A program made the translations under genes and the position numbers. From Candidatus Pantoea formicae (lineage in GTDB: Bacteria > Pseudomonadota > Gammaproteobacteria > Enterobacterales > Enterobacteriaceae): a DNA stretch of 64,000 nt. The stretch spans positions 1 through 64,000 of the forward strand of contig NZ_VWXD01000009.1 in NCBI RefSeq assembly GCF_011752625.1, given 5' to 3'. This document shows positions 54,019 to 63,055 of this stretch, piece by piece. Below the pieces are notes generated by a model. That model was not told where the DNA came from and did no database searches. It worked only from the letters and a program-made list of their open reading frames with translations. Positions within the stretch are counted from its first letter, which is position 1. Every line of letters begins with the position of its first letter.

Positions 54019-54948
54019 TCAGCTGTAAAATCCATTGCTGCTGACACTTGTACTGAAAATTCCATCTGCTTCAGCGTTAATGACTCGCTGACATTCGGGC
54101 GGAATATCACTCACCGGATATGTTCCGGGATAAATCACCGGCACTCGCAGCGATGCGGCCATCCAGGCCGCGTCCCGATCTGCACTGACTAACCTGCTGC
54201 ACAGAGATATCATGGCAATAAAATCAGCTGTTTTTGTCGTGGTCACCATCGTCACGACCACGTCGCTGCATAACGACTCAGCTTCGGCCATGATTACCCT
54301 GTCCTGGTGGCCAGATACAGATTTATCTCCGGCTGATATAAGGAAAACGCGTCCACGCACGGCGAGTTCACGCATGAGCTTTGCCCATTGCACTGCGGTC
54401 CAGCCGACACGAGATGCAGAGTTAATGACTATACCGATATTTTCAGCCGTCAGAGAGATGCAGTAGCGTCTGGCCATCAACATGGCAGACTGGAGATCAG
54501 GGTACAGCTTCAAAGAGGCTTCCCGGGTTTGCACTCTATCAGACTCCGGAAAAGTATCAGTTCCAGTCAGTTTATGATAGTAGTCAATAAAGCCATCATC
54601 GCGGAAATAACCGGTCCACTTTGCGCCACTAAGTATTTTCCACATTCTGGACTGACGGGTACTGACAGAATTGAGGGAGATAATACAGTCGAACTGTTCA
54701 TGACGCATGGCCATGAGTGTTTTCAACAATATCATCCGGAAAAATAACCGGCCCCATCGTGAGTGACAGGACATAGCGTTGACTCTGAATATTTTTCTGA
54801 TATCAGGATTTGTAATAAATAAGGGTTGCTGTTCTGTTCTGATCAGCATATCGATTTTAATGAGATCGTTACAGGCCAGTTTTCTGAGAAAAGGCGTAGC
54901 CGAAAGATTGGTGACCACGTCATCGGCACCTATAATCAGTATCTTCAT
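54019..54948 (-). CDS. Degenerate GT9-family protein
   Basis: 309 aa. MKILIIGADDVVTNLSATPF at the N-terminus is a relic of the GT9 motif (R-IGD-LATP), with Gly-Asp changed to Thr-Asn; the C-terminal motif reads SADRDAAWMAASLRVPVIYP where active enzymes have S-D-SG-x-H-AA. Both acceptor- and donor-side residues are therefore altered, so it is probably not an active heptosyltransferase, or has a changed role. No damage to the reading frame. ATG 54948 is set by a run of A/G upstream. Confidence 0.75.
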   Translation of the reverse strand: MKILIIGADDVVTNLSATPFLRKLACNDLIKIDMLIRTEQQPLFITNPDIRKIFRVNAMSCHSRWGRLFFRMILLKTLMAMRHEQFDCIISLNSVSTRQSRMWKILSGAKWTGYFRDDGFIDYYHKLTGTDTFPESDRVQTREASLKLYPDLQSAMLMARRYCISLTAENIGIVINSASRVGWTAVQWAKLMRELAVRGRVFLISAGDKSVSGHQDRVIMAEAESLCSDVVVTMVTTTKTADFIAMISLCSRLVSADRDAAWMAASLRVPVIYPGTYPVSDIPPECQRVINAEADGIFSTSVSSNGFYS

Positions 54949-54956
54949 ATTATTTC

Positions 54957-54983
54957 CAAAAAAAAGCCGGCATCCACGCCGGC
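54957..54983 (-). terminator. Rho-independent terminator of the BamA-like gene
   Basis: On the minus strand, GCCGGC-GTGGAT-GCCGGC followed by nine T. It separates the BamA-like gene from the GT9-like gene, so they are separate transcripts. Confidence 0.85.
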
Positions 54984-55284
54984 GAAGATAATAAGTGTCT
55001 CAATCAGGGAATGGTTTTTCTCACCAGACGTTGTACATAATAGGTGATATAGTGATTATATCAAAACATGAAACACCCAATATAAAGTAAGATTTAAGAT
55101 GAATTTGTAATGCTAATGAAAAACAGATGAATGATTGTTCTGTGAGTTGCCTTCTCCCTTTCTGTATCCTGCATGATATTTACCTCATAAAAATTTCAGA
55201 TTTCTTTCAACCTGTCAGCATAAAATTTGACGGAGTGACCGCGGGGTTAAATAAAGCCGGGAGATCGTCCCGGCCGATAGGTTG
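54984..55284. other. Intergenic, no gene seen
   Basis: AT-rich, about 300 bases between the terminator and the BamA-like stop. It probably holds the promoter of the degenerate GT9 gene further left. Confidence 0.4.
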
Positions 55285-57714
55285 CTACCAGGTCTTACCA
55301 ATGTTGAATTGAAACTGTTCTGACTTATCCCCTTCATATTTCTTAAGAGGCAGGGCGTAGGAAAAGACCAGCGGTCCCAGAGGGGACTGCCACTGCAGGG
55401 CCACCCCTGACGACACGCGGATCTTAGTTGGATCGCTGTAATCCGGGATGCCCGCAGCACGGGTCTCGGCAGTATTCTGCCATTTTGTATCCCACACGCT
55501 CCCCGCATCAACAAAAAACGATGTTCTGAGCGAGTCCGCGTAACGCTCGCTGACAAACGGCGTCGGGGTAATCAGTTCCGCACTGATAATCCCCATCGCA
55601 TTTCCTCCCACCGCATCGCTGGATTTCGTCACCGGGCACGCACTGGTACTGCTTTCAGAACCGTTACAGCGATAATAAGCTGCTTTGGGGCCGATAGTGT
55701 TTGAGGAAAAACCGCGTACAGAGCTGGAACCGCCAGCGTAAAAGTTGTCGTAAAACGGCACCTCTTTGCCGCCCAGCCCATCTGCATATCCTGCTTTCGT
55801 CCGGCCCATCAGTACCCAGCGGTGGTCACTGCTGATTGGCAGGTAAGCACTGGCGTTCAGCGTACTCTTGTAGTAACTGTTGGTTGAGCCCGGAATGGTG
55901 ACTTTAGTATTGAACCCGGCCGTTACACCTGACGTAGGAAAAAAGCCGCGATCCAGTGAATTATATCCCCAGCCGGCATTCCAGAAGAAATCATTAGCGG
56001 TATAGGTCGCATCGCTCGCTCCGTCATCATCAACCGTACGAGTTGTCACGGAAGGATGGATCCCCTGTGAACCCAGATAGCGCCACATTGAAACCTGCGG
56101 AGACATGTTGCTTACGCGGTTATAAACATAATCAAATCCGGTGCTCAGATTACTGTTTTCACTGACAGGAAAACTCAGCGTGCTGCCCGCGCCAATACTT
56201 TTCAGTGTATACTCAGACAGGTCATTGTCTTCTGCGCTGTAGTCATTATAGAAGAGCTTCCCGCCCAGACTGACACCATCCACGGTGAAATAGGGGTTAG
56301 TCGCCCCCACCTCAACATAGGTCTGATAGCTGTTTTTTGTACCACTAAAGCTTACCGTGTTACCCGTCCCCAGCCAGTTGTCCTGGCTGACGCCAAGCTG
56401 ATAGCTGATACCACTGTCCGTACCATAACCGAGGCCGACATTAAACGTTCCGGTATTCCGCTCTTTCACTTTGTAGATCACGTCAACCTGATCCGGACTT
56501 CCCGGTACGCGCTGAGTGTCGACATCTACGCTCTCAAAATATCCCGTGCGGTTCAGGCGAGCCTTGCCCTGTTCAAGCTTGTCTCCTGCGAGCCAGGCAC
56601 CTTCCATCTGCCGCATCTCCCTGCGAAGGACGGCATCCCGCGAAGTATCATTGCCGCTGAATTTCACCCTGCGAACGTAAAAGCGACGCCCCGAATCGAC
56701 GTTAACATGTAAAATTACCGTTTTATCTGCATCGTTAATTTCAGGCTGCGTGCTGACCTGCGGAAATGCATAACCATTCCGGCCAAGCATTGATTTTACA
56801 GCGTCTTCCTTAGTCGTTATGGCCGCACCACTATACAGAGCGCCCTGAGGGAAATTAGCGATTTTTTCAATTTCCTCGGCATGTCCGGACATATCTCCGG
56901 TAAAAATGACCTGAGATACATGGTAAACATCGCCTTCATGAAGATTGACGGTCAGGTAAATTCCTTTCTTATCGGGCGTAAGACTGACCTGGGTAGAATT
57001 AATAGCGAAACGCGCATAACCGCGGTCCAGATAGTAACTTCTGAGCGTTTCAAGATCGGCAGCCAGTTTCTGTTTCTGATACTTTCTGTCGGCGATGAGG
57101 TTCCACCATGGGACATCGTCCCGGAGCTGTAAGTGAGAGATGAGCTCATCGGAAGAGAAAGCCTGATTGCCGACAATATTGATTTGCTGAATTTTTGCCG
57201 ACACACCTTCATTAAATACAAATTTAAGATCTACGCGATTGCGAGGCAACGGCGTGACAACCGCTTTGACGCTGGCCGTGTATTTCCCGGAACTGTAATA
57301 AAAATCTTCCAGTCCTTTCTCAATATCTGAAAGCATGGTGCGATCAAGAGCTTCTCCCACTCTGATACCTGACGCATCCAGATTCTGCCTGAGCTGGTCT
57401 TCCTTAAGCGCCTTATTTCCGGCGAAAGATATGCTGGCAATCGCTGGGCGTTCTTTGACTTTGACAATGAGGGTATTTCCGTCGCGTAACACCTGGACGT
57501 CATCAAAGCTACCGGATGCAAAAAGGGCACGAATGGTCTGACGGATTTCTTCATCGTCCACCTGTTCACCCACGTGAACCGGCATTGTAAGCAGTACTGC
57601 CCCTCTGGTAACTCTTTGCAGACCCTCAAATTTAATGTCATTTATCATAAGTTCACCTGCTCCCGCCGTAGCAGAGGTCGCGATGAAGAGTAGCCCGGTC
57701 ACTAACTTTCTCAT
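55285..57714 (-). CDS. Full-length BamA paralogue (outer-membrane barrel insertase)
   Basis: 809 aa, same length as E. coli BamA (810). Signal peptide (LLFIATSATAGAGE), then five POTRA domains: first with INDIKFEGLQRVTRGAVLL, later QINIVGNQAFSSDELISHLQ, RRVKFSGNDTSRDAVLRREM and RVPGSPDQVDVIYKVKERNT. The 16-strand barrel keeps the L6 motif VRGF (SSVRGFSSNTIGPKA) and ends FQFNIGKTW. All structural landmarks are intact, so it could work as BamA. The extracellular loops differ most, as expected. Start ATG 57714 has AGGACAACAAAG upstream; in-frame starts at 57837 and 57750 lack support. A bam gene on a plasmid is rare; the chromosome should hold the essential copy. Confidence 0.95.
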   Translation of the reverse strand: MRKLVTGLLFIATSATAGAGELMINDIKFEGLQRVTRGAVLLTMPVHVGEQVDDEEIRQTIRALFASGSFDDVQVLRDGNTLIVKVKERPAIASISFAGNKALKEDQLRQNLDASGIRVGEALDRTMLSDIEKGLEDFYYSSGKYTASVKAVVTPLPRNRVDLKFVFNEGVSAKIQQINIVGNQAFSSDELISHLQLRDDVPWWNLIADRKYQKQKLAADLETLRSYYLDRGYARFAINSTQVSLTPDKKGIYLTVNLHEGDVYHVSQVIFTGDMSGHAEEIEKIANFPQGALYSGAAITTKEDAVKSMLGRNGYAFPQVSTQPEINDADKTVILHVNVDSGRRFYVRRVKFSGNDTSRDAVLRREMRQMEGAWLAGDKLEQGKARLNRTGYFESVDVDTQRVPGSPDQVDVIYKVKERNTGTFNVGLGYGTDSGISYQLGVSQDNWLGTGNTVSFSGTKNSYQTYVEVGATNPYFTVDGVSLGGKLFYNDYSAEDNDLSEYTLKSIGAGSTLSFPVSENSNLSTGFDYVYNRVSNMSPQVSMWRYLGSQGIHPSVTTRTVDDDGASDATYTANDFFWNAGWGYNSLDRGFFPTSGVTAGFNTKVTIPGSTNSYYKSTLNASAYLPISSDHRWVLMGRTKAGYADGLGGKEVPFYDNFYAGGSSSVRGFSSNTIGPKAAYYRCNGSESSTSACPVTKSSDAVGGNAMGIISAELITPTPFVSERYADSLRTSFFVDAGSVWDTKWQNTAETRAAGIPDYSDPTKIRVSSGVALQWQSPLGPLVFSYALPLKKYEGDKSEQFQFNIGKTW

Positions 57715-57837
57715 TCTTTGTTGTCCTGATGATCCGTCTGAATAGCCATACATATTGCTTTTAAAGAGACAGGTGCATGATTCACAGATATATGTTGTTT
57801 GATATGAGTAATGCGTTTTGAGACAGTTTGCGTTCAT

Positions 57838-58970
57838 TTTAATTCTTGAGCGTTAACGATTTTTCGATTTCATTACAGTAACCTGTAATGAATATGCAGC
57901 ATTGATACTGAATGAATATTTTTCAAAGCAGGGAATGGCATCTTGAAATAATGCCAGCGATGAGATTTTCTTTTGACAGTCACACTGAACTTGTTTGTTT
58001 TGTCTCTGTCATATGCATACCTGTAATATGCGTAATGGAAAAGAGATGATTTTTACTATCAATAAACACAGCTGTAACAGAACAAAACAAATTTATTATG
58101 CTGTCAGCCCTCAGGGGTGCATATTGGTGTTGTCCTATAATATCCCCGTCTTTTTTTGCCAGGGGGACAGATTTATAAGAATGAACGCCGGGTCCATTAT
58201 CTTCCAGGGAAGGTTAAAAATGCCTGTTTTTACTCATTACTTTGGACACTGCGTCTTTACAGCTGAGAAAGTATACCGGAAAATGGTGAGTGCCGATCTC
58301 TCTTATGATCGGTATATTCGTGTTTCATAGTTTTATGTTTGAAAACAGGTGGATTTGAATGCCGAAATTTTTCTCCAGCAGGCTTATGCAAATTTAAAAT
58401 ATTATTATTTCAATAAGGGATGCTTAGCACTTCAAGATTTTTTTTATATCTTTTATGATATGATGACTTTTCTTTGATTCACTTTCAATTTCCCTGCCGA
58501 TTTCTCAAAATTACCAGACAGGTTATTAAATTTAATATCAACTCTATTTTGAACCGCCACTTCGGGGCTTTAACCATTGCTGCATTCAAACCAGTGCTTA
58601 GACCGCTCGGGCATCTTTTTTCTTAGTCATAAACTGAATCTCCTGTGAGTGCCTGCTCAGGCATTGCTGACTTTTCCGGCAGCAGAGTAGTGTTTGCTGA
58701 CGGTACAGACAATAAGCGCCCTGTACCCTTCAGCCATTGATGTTATGAGCATTTCGCGTGCCAGCGCAGTGTTTTACTCAATTCAGTGGGTAGCCAGGCA
58801 TCCACATCAGAGTGCCTGGTACGATCGTGACGGGCCTCTCTGGCTTAACTTTGCTTTATCGTCAGTGAGTTACGGTACATTTTCCGCCGGAACCGCCGCC
58901 GAACGCCCCGCTTTTTATTCCGGGCCGTCCAGGTTATTCTCCGTATACGGAAAAATAGCCGGAAAACCGT
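57838..58970. other. Long AT-rich intergenic region
   Basis: About 1.1 kb. No confident gene: frames at 57995-58330 and 58694-59074 exist but lack ribosome sites and protein-like composition. From about 58700 the frame of the ResD-like gene is already open, but without a start codon. Confidence 0.4.
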
Positions 58971-59070
58971 TCCACAGAGGATCCGGAGAGGATCGATTTA
59001 TTCCCGTGGTTTTCGCTGGACAGACGCGCGAAAATACGTTCTCACCCGGCAGACGACGGAGACTGAAAAT

Positions 59071-59934
59071 CTGAGCACTTTACCCCGAGAAATCCCGCAG
59101 AATTCGCACAGCGTTGTCACTGAGCATAATCTGCACGATCATGGCGCCGCGCGCTACTTTGACTATGAAAGTGCGGTGGCGCTGCGCAACCTCGCCGCCG
59201 CTTACGGCACCGACATGCCCCGCTACCTGCTGGCGCCCGAGGTGGCGGTGCTGCTCGCTAAGGTGACCGATCTCCGCAAACGGCTGTTCATCGACGCCCT
59301 GTGGAACACCGGCGGGCGACTGAACGAAATACTGCCGCTGACCCGGGAGGACTTTGTGCTCGACGACCCGCTCACCGGCGCGCCGCTGTCGTCACCGTTC
59401 GTGGTGCTGCGCACCCTCAAGCAGCGCGGGCTCGAGGAGGCCGCAAGAAACCGCAGCCGCCGGCGCGGCCGCCCGACGAAGGAGGAACAGCAGGCGGAGC
59501 GGGAGGCAGAGAAGGAAATTCAGGAGAACCCGCCGCGCGCGGTGCCGCTCACCGATCCGGGGTTCGTGCAGCGGTTAAGAGAATGGTTTGCGACGGTAAA
59601 CCCGCCGGCGGGCGCCCGGCTGTGGGATATCAGGAGCGAGGATACCGCGCGCAGCTGGATCTCGCAGGCGGTCGCGGCCGCCGAGCGTGACGGCGTCACC
59701 TTCTCCATCCGGCCGGTGACGCCCAAAACGTTCCGGGACTCGTTTGCGATGCACCTGGTGCAGCACCAGGTGCCGCAGAAAGTCATCCAGACGCTGATGG
59801 GGCACAAGGACGCGAAGTCCACCGAATGGTATACCCGGGTGTTTGCGCTGGACGTGACGCGCCAGCTTGGCGTGCGGTTCTCGATGGATCCGTTAGAGGC
59901 ACGCTCACTGCTGCTGCCCGGGGTGCGCCTGTGA
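59071..59934 (+). CDS. ResD-like tyrosine recombinase (plasmid dimer resolvase)
   Basis: Tyrosine recombinase resembling ResD of F: LLAKVTDLRKRLFIDALWNT, catalytic Arg in TGGRLNEILPLTREDF, a Lys/Arg-rich insertion (RNRSRRRGRPTKEE), then PKTFRDSFAMHLV, LMGHKDAKSTEWYTRVF with nucleophile Tyr. The frame from GTG 59176 gives 252 aa, but protein-like sequence continues upstream (HDHGAARYFDYESAVALRNL, QNSHSVVTEHN). A CTG at 59071 with GGAGA 8 bases before it is the best candidate for a longer start (287 aa); no ATG exists. Probably resolves plasmid multimers. Confidence 0.85.
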   Translation: MSTLPREIPQNSHSVVTEHNLHDHGAARYFDYESAVALRNLAAAYGTDMPRYLLAPEVAVLLAKVTDLRKRLFIDALWNTGGRLNEILPLTREDFVLDDPLTGAPLSSPFVVLRTLKQRGLEEAARNRSRRRGRPTKEEQQAEREAEKEIQENPPRAVPLTDPGFVQRLREWFATVNPPAGARLWDIRSEDTARSWISQAVAAAERDGVTFSIRPVTPKTFRDSFAMHLVQHQVPQKVIQTLMGHKDAKSTEWYTRVFALDVTRQLGVRFSMDPLEARSLLLPGVRL

Positions 59935-59951
59935 CAGGGGAGTTGTGGGAT

Positions 59952-60191
59952 ATGATTACGGTGCCGGACCTGCTGCTGCTGACCGGGCTTCTGGCGGTAA
60001 ACCTTTACCTGTGGTGGATGAACATCGCCGCATGGCGCCATTACCTCCGGCGCCGTCATCGTCCGGCTTTTACACGTCGCTGGGACGGTTTCCTGCCACC
60101 GTCCCGTTCGCCGCTTCCGCAGCTGCTCACCGCGCTGATAACCGGGCTGATCAGCGCTTGGATGCTAATCGTGCTGCTTCCACTCTTTTAG
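59952..60191 (+). CDS. Small membrane protein, 79 aa
   Basis: ATG 59952 behind GGGGAGTTGTGGG, 17 bases after the resolvase stop, so in the same operon. Two membrane helices (VPDLLLLTGLLAVNLYLWWM and LLTALITGLISAWMLIVLL) separated by a basic loop (RRRHRPAFTRRW). Family not recognised. Confidence 0.65.
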   Translation: MITVPDLLLLTGLLAVNLYLWWMNIAAWRHYLRRRHRPAFTRRWDGFLPPSRSPLPQLLTALITGLISAWMLIVLLPLF

Positions 60192-60417
60192 TCACGAGCT
60201 GAATCCGGCTCGCCCAGGACTGCCGATGGCCGGAATAACCGCATCCGGCCATATGATAGCCCTGTTTGTGTGCCGGCTTTTTTCCTTTACGGAGTAGCTG
60301 AAATATTACCGGAGTGTTGAATCGATCCAGCTTGCAAATTATAAATAATTCAATAGTCTTATTCGTAAACGCGCTTTAACACTATTAGAACCTGATTCAC
60401 TCACAGAGACAACTTCA

Positions 60418-60684
60418 GTGACAGTTTTCTGTATTTCATACGATCATAATACTCCCGGCCAGAAATACGATGCGCTCTATCAGGAGCTTAAAAAAACCGA
60501 TCATCTTCACCCTCTTGACTCAACCTGGCTAACCAGTACGAATGAAAACGCGGAGAATCTCTGCATTCGGCTTCGAAAGCATCTCGACAGCAACGATCAT
60601 CTGCTGATCATCAAGGTTACCCGTCCATACAATGGCTGGCTGACTCAATCTTCGTGGGACTGGATCGCTTCTCATCTGACCTGA
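60418..60684 (+). CDS. SinR-like small protein (Cas2-fold family)
   Basis: 88 aa. VFCISYDHNTPGQKYDALYQ at the start, STWLTSTNENAE in the middle and SNDHLLIIKVTRPYNGWL later follow the SinR-like family, whose fold resembles Cas2. Function of these stand-alone proteins is not established. GTG 60418 is the start in view; the ribosome site is weak (AGAGAC). No cas1 or repeats nearby. Confidence 0.65.
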   Translation: MTVFCISYDHNTPGQKYDALYQELKKTDHLHPLDSTWLTSTNENAENLCIRLRKHLDSNDHLLIIKVTRPYNGWLTQSSWDWIASHLT

Positions 60685-61142
60685 CACGAGATAAATATGA
60701 GTCAGATGTTCAGAATTGTGCATAGCAGAGAGCAGAGGGACACCTGATCCTTTTACCTCCAGAACCGGCTTTCCATTACCGTTTTTCTGAAGAGCAGCTC
60801 CGCTTTATCGCAGCGCTCAAGGCATGCATCGCTGGAGCGCTGTCCGGGCGGTATTGCCGGGCCGGTGTGGGATATCGGCAGCCGTATGCAGGTTGTTGCC
60901 CCGCAGAGCCTTTACCCATTTTTCCTATTTTCAGCAGGGGCCTGATTATCTCAGCCCTTTATAAGGAGCTCAGCTGCGAATCAGCGGGTGTAAACTTTGC
61001 AGTGGCATTTGGTGAATGATGAGCTGACACATGGCGGCAAAATATTTATTACTAATGATGATATTTGTTCTTTAAGCTCTGTTCCGTATACCGCCTCTCA
61101 TTGTCTGCATACAGATGTCATGCAGCCGACAAAACGGAGCTA
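60685..61142. other. Decayed region, no intact gene
   Basis: Some fragments have coding composition (about 60760-60930) but are interrupted. No gene supported. Confidence 0.35.
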
Positions 61143-62636
61143 TTAATGACGACCGGAGAAGTCCTGGATGAAATCGCATACGCGCCGGCTATCAGAGGGC
61201 CGGCAGAAGAGATATCCCTGGAACAGCCAGACGCCCCGTTCCTGCAAATACTGGAATTGCGCGGGAGTTTCAATGCCTTCCGCAATTACGGGAATAGCCG
61301 TGATTGCGGAAATATGCAGCACGCTCTCCAGCACTGCTTCCCTGACCCCCCCTGCCATACTGTAGCCAGTAAAATCCTTGTCAATTTTCAGGTAATCCGG
61401 ATTCAGCTGCGTGATGCTGGAGAGATTAGAGTATCCCGTTCCGAAATCGTCTATGGCAACATGCAGGCCGGCTTTGCGTAACAGGGCGAATTTTTCGGAC
61501 AGCTGTTCTGTCAGGCTGAAGCTCTGACGTTCGGTAATCTCAACAAGCACGTCCAGTCCATAGCGCTGTGCATGTTCGGTAAACTTCAGTAATTCACGAA
61601 AGGTCCCGGGATTTTCGACGATTTCGGAGGTGATATTCACGGCGAGATAGAGGCCTTTTTCTGACAACATAGCAAAGTCCTTCCGCACCTTCTCCAGCAG
61701 CTGCATAGTCAGATCCCCAATCATTCCACTCTGTTCGGCAAGCGGTATAAAAAGCGCCGGCGACACTTCATTCCCCTTTTTATTGCCGCACCGCATGAGG
61801 ATTTCCAGCCCCGCCACCTTTCTGTCTCGCGTACTGATAACAGGCTGATACACCGGGTAAAAGCTTTTTTTGTACAGATAGTATTTCAACGCAAACCGCG
61901 GCGTGTTTATCAGACCGGTGCTGACATAAGTCAACCAGCCCGCCAGCAGGCTGACGCCAAGAATGAAAAGAATAACCGCGCGGCTGTGAAGAAGAAGCCT
62001 GCGGATGTTAATGGAGTCAGATGAAACCAGCACAAAGGGATATTGTGAACTTTTCCAGGCATAACCCGCAGGACTCAGCTTCATGAAATCCTGCAAAGGA
62101 TAGAAGGCAGCATCGGGGGAAATATAGCGAAGCGCGTCCCGCACAAAATAACCATTAACAGCTACGCCGGTTAAAGAGGCGGACGATCTGAAATAAACCA
62201 GGTAATAAATGTATCCGTCCTCCTGTTTCATTGTCGTGTAAAAAGGGACATGGCCTTCTGAATAGGAGACTTTCCTTTCCGGCAGCCGGCCTTCGAGTGA
62301 TGAGCAACCCGTACCGTTCTCCGGATAGAGATTTACGGAGCGGATATGGGGATTCACTGCCACGATATGACGCAGCCGCGTGAGCACTTCATTCGTACAG
62401 GCACCTTCTTCAAAAGGCTCCGCGGCGCGGCTGACGGTTTCGGCTTCCCTGTAAAGAGAGGCGACATAGTCGCTGGCCCGCTGATTTTTGTCGTTCCGGG
62501 TCTGCTCTTCCGTTTTGCTGAAGTGACTCAATACGGTCATGACGCCCGCACACAGCAGCACGAGCGTCATGATGACCGCTGCAGACACGCGCTGACCTGG
62601 CCGTAAAATTGTAAGAAAATCTCGCCCGGCTTCCAT
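61143..62636 (-). CDS. CSS-motif EAL c-di-GMP phosphodiesterase
   Basis: 497 aa. N-terminal membrane helix (VIMTLVLLCAGVMTVL), periplasmic CSS-motif domain with GTGCSS and an earlier EGACTNE, a second helix (VILFILGVSLLAGWLTYV), then an EAL domain. Catalytic residues are present: GLEILMR, AVNITSE, VEITERQ, DDFGTGYSNL, LKIDK, AEGIET and FQGYLF. This is the PdeC-type architecture, in which a periplasmic disulphide state controls c-di-GMP breakdown (family knowledge). Divergent from the sensor gene at 63056, with which it may form a synthesis/breakdown pair. Confidence 0.93.
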   Translation of the reverse strand: MEAGRDFLTILRPGQRVSAAVIMTLVLLCAGVMTVLSHFSKTEEQTRNDKNQRASDYVASLYREAETVSRAAEPFEEGACTNEVLTRLRHIVAVNPHIRSVNLYPENGTGCSSLEGRLPERKVSYSEGHVPFYTTMKQEDGYIYYLVYFRSSASLTGVAVNGYFVRDALRYISPDAAFYPLQDFMKLSPAGYAWKSSQYPFVLVSSDSINIRRLLLHSRAVILFILGVSLLAGWLTYVSTGLINTPRFALKYYLYKKSFYPVYQPVISTRDRKVAGLEILMRCGNKKGNEVSPALFIPLAEQSGMIGDLTMQLLEKVRKDFAMLSEKGLYLAVNITSEIVENPGTFRELLKFTEHAQRYGLDVLVEITERQSFSLTEQLSEKFALLRKAGLHVAIDDFGTGYSNLSSITQLNPDYLKIDKDFTGYSMAGGVREAVLESVLHISAITAIPVIAEGIETPAQFQYLQERGVWLFQGYLFCRPSDSRRVCDFIQDFSGRH

Positions 62637-63055
62637 CTCGGCTTCTCTTTAGCTGATAATCACTCAGGCATGTTATACCTATCAGCCCAGATTTATCCGG
62701 AAAATTCTAGGTACGGGAGAACAGTACGGGACCAGCTACGTGGCTATGCGATCCTGACTCCTTCAGCGCAGCGAATTTCCCCACCAGTGATGACCGGAAT
62801 CGCTTTATCAGGCTCCCAAAGCGCAGGCAATTGCAGACGGCGATGCTGCTATGCCAGAGAAATATATTTTCGTCTGAAAATCATAAAAAGGCTTTGCAAC
62901 GTACAGCCATCGGCCCTTTGTTACATTAGCGCGATTGCAGGCATCTGGGGCCGTGAGCAGTTCAGATACTGAAACCTGACACTCACCTCAGGCACATTGT
63001 AGTACCATTAATTACTGCTAATATCAAGTGATATGCTGCCCACCGGAGACAGTCC
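62637..63055. other. Divergent intergenic region
   Basis: About 420 bases between the EAL gene and the sensor gene; presumably promoters of both. No gene supported. Confidence 0.45.

Noticed and set aside
57995..58330. 111-aa frame in the AT-rich gap upstream of the BamA-like gene
   Set aside because: Composition is not protein-like (scattered Cys/His/Tyr, no repeated pattern) and there is no ribosome site.
58694..59074. 126-aa plus-strand frame before the resolvase
   Set aside because: No ATG start or ribosome site, mixed composition, and it overlaps the likely resolvase start.
60418..60684. CRISPR-Cas2
   Set aside because: The protein is of the stand-alone SinR-like type; there is no cas1, no repeat array and no spacer pattern in the window.
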